A program made the position numbers and the translations under genes. Below are positions 1 to 5,714 of a DNA stretch of 6,457 nt, in pieces. The notes under the pieces were generated by a model. It had not been told where the DNA came from. It ran no database searches and saw only the letters and a program-made list of their open reading frames with translations. Positions within the stretch are counted from its first letter, which is position 1. Every line of letters starts with the position of its first letter. This DNA is from Rickettsia sp. (GTDB lineage Bacteria > Pseudomonadota > Alphaproteobacteria > Rickettsiales > Rickettsiaceae), in the NCBI GenBank assembly GCA_031254535.1, contig JAIRUG010000014.1, forward strand, positions 1-6,457, in the 5' to 3' direction.

Positions 1-1
1 G

Positions 2-112
2 CATTACTGGTTTAAAATTAAGCAGCAGAGCAGGAAAAGTGCTGGTAATTTCTCTGATTTCTTTCAGGCAGTTTGGGCAGCATTAGTTGATGTCGCCATA
101 TTATCTGGTTAA
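2..112 (+). CDS. 3' end of an unrecognised protein (partial at window edge)
   Basis: An open plus-strand frame enters from the left edge and stops at TAA 110-112, giving 36 residues that end in ...WAALVDVAILSG. The tail starts basic (HYWFKIKQQSRKSAG) and then becomes a hydrophobic-aromatic helix-like segment (FSDFFQAVWAALVDVAIL). I do not recognise the family. The frame ends 27 bp from the 3' end of the minus-strand tlc gene, so the two are convergent. A 36-codon open frame in AT-rich DNA can occur by chance, so this is only a candidate. It could be a real gene tail, a remnant, or noise. No terminator-like hairpin is visible between the two stops. Confidence 0.4.
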   Translation, partial: HYWFKIKQQSRKSAGNFSDFFQAVWAALVDVAILSG

Positions 113-139
113 GCTATATCACCTCAAAATACAGATCAA

Positions 140-1687
140 TTAGAAACCTTCACAGAGCTTAGTGTATTCTTTATTCAATTCTATAATCACCCAAATCCAT
201 ATGATACAGATTATACCAAATACTATCATTAAATATATAGAAATAGATTGATAAGTTGCACAAGGCAAAATAATAAATATTAAAGACTGGAGAAGGGCAC
301 TTGTTGACTTTCCAAGCTTAGTACCAATTACGTCGGCAGCTGCTTTACCTTTTATCTTAAGTTCGATATCTAGAGGAACATATGACATTTCTTTTGTAGA
401 ATCAAATAAAATATATTTACTTGATTTACTTAGAGCATTGTTAACTACTCCCATTGTAATAGCAATCAAAGAAGGATCAGTTATCATAAAGCTAGCCACT
501 ATTATGGCAGAAAACCCATCAAAGTTAGATACTGAGAAAAATAGCATGCCAGTTATAAAGACTATTATTGGCGTTATAATTGCTGCGGTAAACCAGCCCA
601 ACCTTCTTACAATATTAGAACCAAGAAGAACAAGTAAAATGGTAAATATGCCAGTGATACTTAGATAGTTGCCAACAAAAGCAGCAAATTCTGTAGGTGT
701 TTTATAAATCTTTGAAACTGATGCTTTCCAAGGTCCTTCAACTAAATTTATAGCTATACCATAACAGACAAGTAGTGTAGCAATTAGCCTAATATATCTT
801 GAAGCAGTAACCATTTTAAAACTTTCCATAAGAGTTAGCGATTGTCTCTTTACAGAAAATTGCAATTTTTCTACCTGCTTTTTATCTAATATTTTGTGGT
901 TCAGCATCCAAAAAGTTGCCAATGCTATTAAGCCAAGTACCAGTACGCAACCTAATATAATTTGTACTGAAAGTTCAGACTCTGTATGTTGTAAGTCAAA
1001 CTTTTTAATTAAAAATTGATTTAAATAAGCTAAATTTTCTAGAAATTTACCTGCTATGTAAAGTCCCGTTTGAGCTAAAAGTCCAAATAAAGGATAGAAT
1101 CTTTTCGATTGTTCCACAGAGGTTATATTATTAACAAATTGCCAAAAAAGTAATGCAAATATTACGTTCGGCCATAATTCTGCTATAATATAGAACAGAG
1201 AGAAACTCCAATTAGATAAAAGTAATATAAACCATTTCAAATTCGGATAAGATTTTATTAAAATGCCAGCATGCTCACTACTCAAATGAAATGCTAGATG
1301 ATTAGGGAAAATATAAAAGGCAAATAAGGCAAAAAATAGTAGGAAAACTGACAATATAAGGTAGAATATATGTTCCCCCTTCATCTTATTTACTAATTTC
1401 ACATAGATTATCGACAACAAAAATGCCGAAGGTAGAACCCCCCAAAATTTAAGAAATGATACAGTTTCAGTACCAATCATGGTATTAATCAGACTATCTT
1501 TCAAAGCTCTGATAATATTTTGTATAAATAAAATACAAAACATCAATAATGTTATATATAGAAATTTAGATAATTCATGCCTTTCGATAGGAAAAACATA
1601 TTCCGATAATCTATTTGTTAATTTTGAGGTGGGTGATGTATTGTGAGTTATAGAGAGATACGAAAAAATTTTAGAAATGACTGCCAT
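140..1687 (-). CDS. tlcD: Tlc family nucleotide transporter (ATP/ADP translocase type), probably Tlc4
   Basis: Inner-membrane exchanger of the Tlc/NTT family (PF03219 type), which lets an intracellular bacterium take nucleotides from host cytosol. The 515 residues match the family's usual length of about 500-515 and form about 12 hydrophobic segments. Family motifs are all present: PIERHELSKF (33-42), RALKDS (60-65), AELWPNV..LLFWQF (169-184), SKRFYPLFGLL (194-204), INLVEGPWK (313-321), DSTKEMSYVPLD (429-440) and KGKAAADVIG (446-455). The charged residues needed in plant NTT1 have counterparts in K63, E170, E317 and the K446/K448 pair. From memory, the sequence is closer to Rickettsia prowazekii Tlc4 than to Tlc1 or Tlc5; the published Tlc4 substrates are CTP, UTP and GDP rather than ATP/ADP. 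The paralogue number is therefore an inference and the family call is firm. The start is the ATG at 1687, preceded by AGG and AGAG on the minus strand and a promoter candidate about 40 bp upstream. The stop is TAA at 140-142. Confidence 0.93.
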   Translation of the reverse strand: MAVISKIFSYLSITHNTSPTSKLTNRLSEYVFPIERHELSKFLYITLLMFCILFIQNIIRALKDSLINTMIGTETVSFLKFWGVLPSAFLLSIIYVKLVNKMKGEHIFYLILSVFLLFFALFAFYIFPNHLAFHLSSEHAGILIKSYPNLKWFILLLSNWSFSLFYIIAELWPNVIFALLFWQFVNNITSVEQSKRFYPLFGLLAQTGLYIAGKFLENLAYLNQFLIKKFDLQHTESELSVQIILGCVLVLGLIALATFWMLNHKILDKKQVEKLQFSVKRQSLTLMESFKMVTASRYIRLIATLLVCYGIAINLVEGPWKASVSKIYKTPTEFAAFVGNYLSITGIFTILLVLLGSNIVRRLGWFTAAIITPIIVFITGMLFFSVSNFDGFSAIIVASFMITDPSLIAITMGVVNNALSKSSKYILFDSTKEMSYVPLDIELKIKGKAAADVIGTKLGKSTSALLQSLIFIILPCATYQSISIYLMIVFGIICIIWIWVIIELNKEYTKLCEGF

Positions 1688-1718
1688 AAAGGCTCTAACC
1701 TACTTATTACTTGGCTAG

Positions 1719-1735
1719 AGCTTTATATTAAAGCT
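1719..1735. promoter_or_regulatory. Perfect palindrome covering the tlc -10 box (possible operator)
   Basis: AGCTTTA (1719-1725) and TAAAGCT (1729-1735) are perfect inverted arms around a 3-bp centre, and the -10 candidate lies inside. A dimeric regulator binding here would block RNA polymerase. On the plus strand the hairpin is followed by a short T-run, so it also looks like a weak terminator. However, no plus-strand gene ends nearby, and the stem is AT-rich. Confidence 0.3.
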
Positions 1736-1753
1736 TTTTGTCTTATAAGTCAA
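1725..1753 (-). promoter_or_regulatory. Candidate sigma-70 promoter of the tlc gene
   Basis: Read on the minus strand, a -35 box TTGACT (1753-1748, five of six consensus bases) is followed by exactly 17 bp and a -10 box TAATAT (1730-1725, four of six). Transcription would begin near 1718 and give a leader of about 30 nt before the ATG at 1687. The position and spacing fit the gene well. The weak -10 and the AT-rich setting leave room for chance. Confidence 0.5.
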
Positions 1754-1781
1754 GAAGAATATGTAGGGTCATGGAACAACA

Positions 1782-1878
1782 ATGGATTGCTTCTTGGCTT
1801 ACGCCTTCTCGCAATGACGTATGTATACCTATAATTGTCATTGCGAGGAGCTACTTTAGTAGCATTGATGCAATCCAT
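1782..1878. repeat. MITE-like dimer element 1 (97 bp)
   Basis: The termini are perfect inverted repeats, ATGGATTGC (1782-1790) and GCAATCCAT (1870-1878). Inside, CTCGCAATGAC (1808-1818) and GTCATTGCGAG (1837-1847) form a second inverted pair around an 18-bp centre. The left half has a small GGC/GCC core hairpin, and the right half has a GCTAC/GTAGC hairpin. The right half is almost identical to the reverse complement of 5381-5421. There is no coding capacity, so mobilisation would need a transposase from elsewhere. Confidence 0.75.
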
Positions 1879-1890
1879 ATGGTAAGCTTC

Positions 1891-1982
1891 ATGGATTGCC
1901 ACACTCACATACGTTCGCTCGCAATGACGTATATGCATCCCAATCGTCATTGCGAGACCATGTAATGGTCGAAGCAATCCAT
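1891..1982. repeat. MITE-like dimer element 2 (92 bp)
   Basis: The outer ends are the same as in the neighbouring element: ATGGATTGC (1891-1899) and GCAATCCAT (1974-1982). An inner pair, CTCGCAATGACG (1918-1929) and CGTCATTGCGAG (1945-1956), has 12-bp perfect arms around a 15-bp centre. The right half carries a core hairpin GACCAT/ATGGTC (1956-1961 and 1965-1970). It lies 12 bp after element 1. The centre (1930-1944) matches the reverse complement of the centre at 5423-5437 at 13 of 15 positions. Confidence 0.75.
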
Positions 1983-1997
1983 TTTTAACAATTTTTT

Positions 1998-2042
1998 TGG
2001 ATTGCTTCGTCGCCACAAAAGTGGCTCCTCGCAATGACGTTT
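1998..2042. repeat. Half element, nearly identical to 5542-5586
   Basis: A single unit running TGGATTGC to GCAATGACG, with a core hairpin GCCAC-AAAA-GTGGC (2012-2025). It follows a T-run and shares 42 of 45 positions with the unit at 5542-5586 in the same orientation. Its left end can also pair with the right end of element 2: GAAGCAATCCA (1971-1981) with TGGATTGCTTC (1998-2008). Confidence 0.75.
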
Positions 2043-2253
2043 GTAAATTTGAAGTAATCACCGGGAAATATGAGCTATTTTGAATTCAACAACAAAGTGA
2101 ATTTGTTCAAGCAAATGCCAGGATTAGCAAGACTAGTTTAACCAGAAAACAAAAGGAAGCTATTGGGTTATAAATTGTTCCAAAAAAGTATTAGGGGAAT
2201 TGTCCAGTTACCAATATAATTAGACCTATACTAAATAATTTATACAAGGATCA
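2043..2253. other. Gap before corB-like: no firm gene, one 23-codon ORF
   Basis: No recognisable gene lies here. The only thing with a start and a plausible ribosome site is a 23-codon frame at 2070-2141 (MSYFEFNNKVNLFKQMPG...), with GGGA a few bases before its ATG. It has no recognisable family and is short enough to be chance or the remnant of a degraded gene. The rest is AT-rich sequence that should contain the promoter of the downstream two-gene unit. Confidence 0.5.
2215..2220 (+). promoter_or_regulatory. Candidate -10 box (TATAAT) for corB-like/ccmF
   Basis: A perfect TATAAT lies 33 bp before the ATG at 2254, which would give a leader of about 27 nt. The best upstream partner is only TTAGGG at 18-bp spacing, so the -35 is weak. 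TATAAT is frequent by chance in DNA this AT-rich. Confidence 0.25.
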
Positions 2254-3528
2254 ATGACTATTTTTTTGATAATCATTATTGTTCTAATGATAGGATGTTC
2301 CGCACTGCTCTCAGCTACTGAAACGGCTATAACCGCCTCTTTTCCTGGGAAAATACAAAAATTTAAGGCAGAAGGTATTAAACGTGCCACGATTGTATTA
2401 CGAGTTCTAAAGAAAAAAGAAAAAGTAATTGGTACATTACTAATTGGTAATACCTTATTTAATACTGTTTGTACTACGATTGCTACCAGTATATTTATCG
2501 ACTGGCTAGGCGATAATGGTACTGTCGCAGCTTCAGCAGTTATGGCTTTCTTAATAATTGTTTTCGGTGAAATAATACCTAAAGCTATTGCTGTAGCAAA
2601 AGCAGAACAGTTAGCATTATTCACTTCTCCAGCTATTATATTTCTTCTAAGTTTTTTGAGACCAATTAATTATGTTTTTGAAGTTATAGTTAAGGTATTT
2701 TGTTTTATTTTTCGTATTAATCTACAACAAAATATCTCAGGAGCAGAGGAAGTTAGGGGAGTTATTGAGCATTATCATCGAGAGGGTAATGTTTATAAAT
2801 CTGACCGTGATATGTTAGGTGGTATATTAGATATTAGGAGAATGACAGTATCTGAAATTATGATACACAGAAGTAACGTAATAGCCATTAATATAGATTT
2901 GCCTAAAGAGGAGATAGTAAGGAAAGCATTATTATCTAGCCCTCATACAAGAATACCATTATGGAAAGATACTCAGGATAACATAATTGGTGTACTTCAC
3001 ATACGAGATTTACTCCGAACTCTTTATGAAAAAAATAACGATGTAAAAAAAATTAATATCGAGGAATTAGTAAGTCAGCCTTGGTTTATACCTGATAATG
3101 CTTTGGTCACTCATCAACTTCATGCTTTTAGAGAGAGAAAAAATCATTTTGCCTGTGTTGTTGACGAATATGGCGATCTACAAGGTATTATTACTTTAGA
3201 AGATATTTTAGAAGAGATTGTTGGTCCTATTATTGATGAACATGATTATCCTATTAACACAATTGTAAAAAAATCCGAAACGGAGTTTATTATTGATGGA
3301 TCTGCAACTATAAGAGATATAAATAGAGAACTAAATTGGAATCTACCTGATTATAACGCAAATACCATAGCTGGCTTGATTATCCATGAAGTTGAGCGTA
3401 TTCCTAATCAAGGAGAATCTATCAAGATATTTAATTTAAATATTACTATTAACAAAAAAGTAGGCAACAGACTTGATAGCATAAAAGTCACTGTTTTATC
3501 AAATAAAGAACTTGAAAGTGATCAGTAA
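2254..3528 (+). CDS. CorB/YfjD-like membrane protein (DUF21, CBS pair, CorC_HlyC domain)
   Basis: A member of the HlyC/CorC (CNNM/CorB) family, inner-membrane proteins tied to Mg2+ transport or resistance and often annotated as hemolysins. Residues 1-155 form the DUF21 membrane domain, with hydrophobic segments near 2-20, 60-80, 90-115 and 122-155 and the typical SATETA (20-25), GNTLFN (65-70) and FGEIIPK (104-110) motifs. A CBS pair spans about 197-322, with EIMIHRSNVIAI (201-212), HTRIPLW (231-237) and VVDEYGDLQGIITLEDILEEIVG (302-324). The acidic IDEHD (327-331) leads into a C-terminal CorC_HlyC domain (about 338-415). At 424 residues it is the full size for YfjD/CorB types and much longer than the roughly 300-residue TlyC of Rickettsia, which lacks DUF21. 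AAGGA (2246-2250) lies 3 nt before the ATG, slightly close. It overlaps ccmF, suggesting co-transcription. Ion specificity cannot be read from the sequence, and the hemolysin label is historical. Confidence 0.9.
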   Translation: MTIFLIIIIVLMIGCSALLSATETAITASFPGKIQKFKAEGIKRATIVLRVLKKKEKVIGTLLIGNTLFNTVCTTIATSIFIDWLGDNGTVAASAVMAFLIIVFGEIIPKAIAVAKAEQLALFTSPAIIFLLSFLRPINYVFEVIVKVFCFIFRINLQQNISGAEEVRGVIEHYHREGNVYKSDRDMLGGILDIRRMTVSEIMIHRSNVIAINIDLPKEEIVRKALLSSPHTRIPLWKDTQDNIIGVLHIRDLLRTLYEKNNDVKKINIEELVSQPWFIPDNALVTHQLHAFRERKNHFACVVDEYGDLQGIITLEDILEEIVGPIIDEHDYPINTIVKKSETEFIIDGSATIRDINRELNWNLPDYNANTIAGLIIHEVERIPNQGESIKIFNLNITINKKVGNRLDSIKVTVLSNKELESDQ

Positions 3529-5359
3529 TCTTGGCAATTATCTACAAATATTGACAATGCTGTTCAGTATACTAGCAATTATTACTGCTTCATATCATGC
3601 TGGCACTTTATTTTTTTACTTTAGCTGGCTATCAACATTACTATCTTTTTTGCTATTAGTATGTGGATTTATTACATCGGATTTTTCTATACAGAATGTT
3701 TTTTTTAATTCTAGTACATTAAAGCCTCTAGGATTTAAAATTGCTGCCAGCTGGGCAAGCCATGAGGGGTCTATCCTATTATGGCTATGTTTATTACAAA
3801 CTATAGGCGTTATTTATATTGCACTATTTAATAGCCGTCCAACTCGAGTCTATCACATAATTGTACTAGCACTAATACAAATATTATTCAGTAGCTTCAT
3901 TTATTTCACCTCTAACCCATTTGACAGCCTATCATTCCGTCCCGCTCAGGGTCTTGGTTTAAACCCCATGCTTCAAGATATTGCCCTAATAATACATCCA
4001 CCTATATTATATCTAGGCTATGTCTGTTATGTCGTACCTTTTACATCTGCTTGCGTGATGTTGCTCACCTCTAACTTAGACTTGACTAATCTTAGAGCCA
4101 TTAAAATATTTACCAATTTAGGAATAATTTTTTTAACCTTAGGAATAGCCCTAGGCTCATGGTGGGCTTATAGAGAACTCGGTTGGGGTGGTTTTTGGTT
4201 TTTTGATCCAGTAGAAAACATTTCCCTACTACCATGGCTGTCGGCTATTGTTCTACACCACTCAATCTTGGTAACTATAAAATCTGGACAAATGAAAAAC
4301 TGGATCGTAACCTTATCAATTATCACTTTTTTACTCGTAGTATTTAGTACTTTCTTGGTACGCTCAAGTGTACTTACCTCAATTCACTCTTTTGCCTCAT
4401 CACCTGAGCGAGCAATTTACATGCTGGCAATATTTGCTATCCTTGCTATATCAAGCTTAGTTTTACTAATTCTCAAAGGTCAAAACATTATTCAACTTCT
4501 GCCAACAGAATTATACAAGCACAAACTTATTATTTGGGGAAGTACATTTTTCTTAACAGCTTTAGTAGTATTACTATATGCCACCATTTATCCCGTAGTT
4601 TATTCTTTATTATATCAAGAATCTATTACCATTAGTGAAAGATTTTTTATCAATAATTTCATAATCTTTATTATTCCAACAGTCTTACTAGCTGGTATTG
4701 CTCAGACAAATCATATAAGAAAACAACAGCTAGTTATCCTAGCTTGTTCTTTTGTAATAACTTTTATTAGCTCATACCAAATTCAGTATGGTTTTATTTC
4801 AGCATGTGCTGTGATATTTTCTCTTTTTCTAATAATACAAAATTGTTATTGCCCATTAGCAAATAGTAATTTCTTTAGAGAGAAGCTAAAAGCCAATATT
4901 GCCATGATCTTAGGGCATTTAGGCTTTGGCTTACTTGTTTTAACTATTACTCTTAATTCATTATTACAAAGCGAAGTAGATTTTATAGGAAAAGTTGGAG
5001 ACAAGATAACAGCAGGTGGATTTGAAGTTACCTTAAGAGATATTAGAGTATCATCATCCCAAAATTATTATCGGCAAATTGCTGAATTTTGGATTCAAGA
5101 TCAACAAAATAATATCACTATCTTAAAGCCTGAAAATAGATTTTATATAATAGAAAAACAACTATCACAAGAAAGTAATATATATTCTTATTTAACTTAC
5201 GATCTTTACGCGGTATTAAGTAAAATTGATGATGATGTAATTCATGCAAAAATATATTACAAACCGATAATGAGTCTTATTTGGTTATCTATTATGCTTA
5301 TAGCCGGAGGATTGTTAATTGGATTATTTAGTCGCTCAGTCAAAAGTCTAGAAATATAA
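3518..5359 (+). CDS. ccmF: Cytochrome c maturation protein CcmF (heme lyase subunit)
   Basis: CcmF takes heme from holo-CcmE and, with CcmH, ligates it to apocytochrome c at the periplasmic face of the inner membrane (System I). I chose GTG at 3518 because it gives MISNLGNYLQ, which fits the usual MIxELGHY start of alphaproteobacterial CcmF; TTG at 3512 would add two residues. Neither start has a good Shine-Dalgarno, and the gene overlaps corB-like by 11 nt, so coupled translation is likely. Numbering from GTG (613 aa; family about 650), WASHEGS is at 79-85. The periplasmic histidines are H160 (HPPILYLGY) and H290 (SVLTSIHSF). The transmembrane histidines are H248 (VLHHS) and H467 (ILGHLG), so all four expected heme histidines are present. 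The WWD segment reads WGGFWFFDPVEN (223-234), where the usual form is WGGWWFWDPVEN. About a dozen or more hydrophobic segments flank a periplasmic loop at about 483-583 before a last helix. No other ccm gene is in view. Confidence 0.95.
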   Translation: MISNLGNYLQILTMLFSILAIITASYHAGTLFFYFSWLSTLLSFLLLVCGFITSDFSIQNVFFNSSTLKPLGFKIAASWASHEGSILLWLCLLQTIGVIYIALFNSRPTRVYHIIVLALIQILFSSFIYFTSNPFDSLSFRPAQGLGLNPMLQDIALIIHPPILYLGYVCYVVPFTSACVMLLTSNLDLTNLRAIKIFTNLGIIFLTLGIALGSWWAYRELGWGGFWFFDPVENISLLPWLSAIVLHHSILVTIKSGQMKNWIVTLSIITFLLVVFSTFLVRSSVLTSIHSFASSPERAIYMLAIFAILAISSLVLLILKGQNIIQLLPTELYKHKLIIWGSTFFLTALVVLLYATIYPVVYSLLYQESITISERFFINNFIIFIIPTVLLAGIAQTNHIRKQQLVILACSFVITFISSYQIQYGFISACAVIFSLFLIIQNCYCPLANSNFFREKLKANIAMILGHLGFGLLVLTITLNSLLQSEVDFIGKVGDKITAGGFEVTLRDIRVSSSQNYYRQIAEFWIQDQQNNITILKPENRFYIIEKQLSQESNIYSYLTYDLYAVLSKIDDDVIHAKIYYKPIMSLIWLSIMLIAGGLLIGLFSRSVKSLEI

Positions 5360-5380
5360 CTAACCTTCTAACCATTTTCC

Positions 5381-5466
5381 TGGATTGCATCAATGCTACT
5401 AAAGGAGCTCCTCGCAATGACGCTTGGGGTGCATATACGTCATTGCGAGGAGCAGCTTTGCAATAC
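5381..5466. repeat. Truncated MITE-like dimer, inverted relative to cluster 1
   Basis: The left half (5381-5421) is the reverse complement of 1837-1877 with one mismatch in 41. The inner arms CTCGCAATGACG (5411-5422) and CGTCATTGCGAG (5438-5449) are perfect 12-mers around a 15-bp centre. The right half stops at GCAATA (5461-5466) and lacks the terminal GCAATCC, so this copy has lost its outer inverted repeat. Confidence 0.7.
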
Positions 5467-5468
5467 AC

Positions 5469-5505
5469 CGTCATTGCGAGACCACGTAGTGGTTGTGGCA
5501 ATCCG
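5469..5505. repeat. Reverse half element with compensated hairpin
   Basis: Runs CGTCATTGCGAG to GCAATCC and aligns with 1945-1981 over 37 positions with six differences. The core hairpin is ACCAC-GTA-GTGGT (5481-5493). Compared with its relative, one T-A pair has become C-G and one G-C pair has become G-T, so pairing is kept. Confidence 0.7.
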
Positions 5506-5541
5506 TTTCTAACCATTTTTTGGATTGCTAATCATTTTTTT

Positions 5542-5586
5542 TGGATTGCTTCGTCACCACTAAAGTAGCTCCTCGCAATGACGTTT
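5542..5586. repeat. Half element, direct copy of 1998-2042
   Basis: It has the same orientation, the same preceding T-run and the same outer sequence as the copy at 1998-2042, with three differences in 45. Two of them break pairs in the core hairpin (ACCAC against GTAGC), so this copy seems to be decaying. Confidence 0.7.
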
Positions 5587-5667
5587 TAATTGGCAACTCG
5601 CGTTAGATAATATGGCGATAAGAGGGTAAAAATACAAACTAATTCAACACTTCAACGTTGCTGATAA

Positions 5668-5696
5668 TTGACAAGCTAATTATTATTTGTTAGCAT
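5668..5696 (+). promoter_or_regulatory. Candidate sigma-70 promoter of the relA/spoT-like gene
   Basis: A perfect -35 TTGACA (5668-5673), a 17-bp spacer and a -10 TAGCAT (5691-5696, four of six consensus bases) lie directly upstream. Transcription would start near 5703, leaving a leader of about 12 nt to the ATG at 5715 or about 21 nt to the ATG at 5724. This is the best -35 match near any gene in the window and argues that the gene is expressed independently of ccmF. Confidence 0.5.
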
Positions 5697-5714
5697 GAAA
5701 GATTCATATGTAGA

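Larger units (their letters stand above)
1782..2042. repeat. Repeat cluster 1: palindromic elements between tlc and corB-like
   Basis: Five copies of a roughly 37-45 bp unit lie in this stretch. One end of the unit is GGATTGC and the other is GCAATGACG, and most copies have a small hairpin core. The copies alternate in orientation: 1783-1820 forward, 1837-1877 reverse, 1891-1930 forward, 1945-1982 reverse, 1998-2042 forward. They pair into two complete dimers plus one half, described separately. Open frames that run through the cluster on both strands encode recurring strings such as SLRGATFVATKQS. These are the repeat in translation and not genes. The class resembles the small palindromic repeats scattered through Rickettsia and other bacterial genomes; I cannot assign a named family. 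Confidence 0.9.
5381..5586. repeat. Repeat cluster 2: rearranged copies after ccmF
   Basis: This stretch fills most of the 355-bp gap between ccmF and the relA-like gene. It holds a forward unit (5381-5422), a shortened reverse unit (5437-5466), a reverse unit (5469-5505), an 8-bp end fragment TGGATTGC (5521-5528), and a forward unit (5542-5586). The same unit types occur as in cluster 1, but the arrangement is rearranged and partly decayed. The first hairpin lies only 21 nt after the ccmF stop and could protect or end the transcript, but no T-run follows it, so I do not call a terminator. The rest of the gap (5587-5714) holds the promoter of the next gene. Confidence 0.9.

Noticed and set aside
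1643..1965. Two overlapping short plus-strand frames (from 1643 and from 1738)
   Set aside because: One overlaps the 5' end of tlc in antisense and the other reads through the repeats. Neither has a ribosome site or family features.
1782..2042. CRISPR array
   Set aside because: Units alternate in orientation, differ in length and contain no regularly spaced unique spacers between identical direct repeats.
1750..2061. 103-codon minus-strand open frame across repeat cluster 1
   Set aside because: Its protein is the repeat translated (SLRGATFVATKQS, HCERTYVSVAIHE and similar strings), with no domain. Open frames like this arise because the palindromic units lack stops in several frames.
2226..2624. 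132-codon minus-strand frame
   Set aside because: It is antisense to the DUF21 domain of the corB-like gene, whose motifs are clear; this is a shadow frame.
2254..3528. Calling this gene the hemolysin tlyC
   Set aside because: Rickettsial TlyC is about 300 residues and has no DUF21 membrane domain. This protein has DUF21 and about 424 residues, fitting CorB/YfjD better.
5381..5422. Intrinsic terminator after ccmF
   Set aside because: The palindrome folds into a hairpin, but no T-run follows it on the plus strand and the same unit occurs in places with no transcript end.
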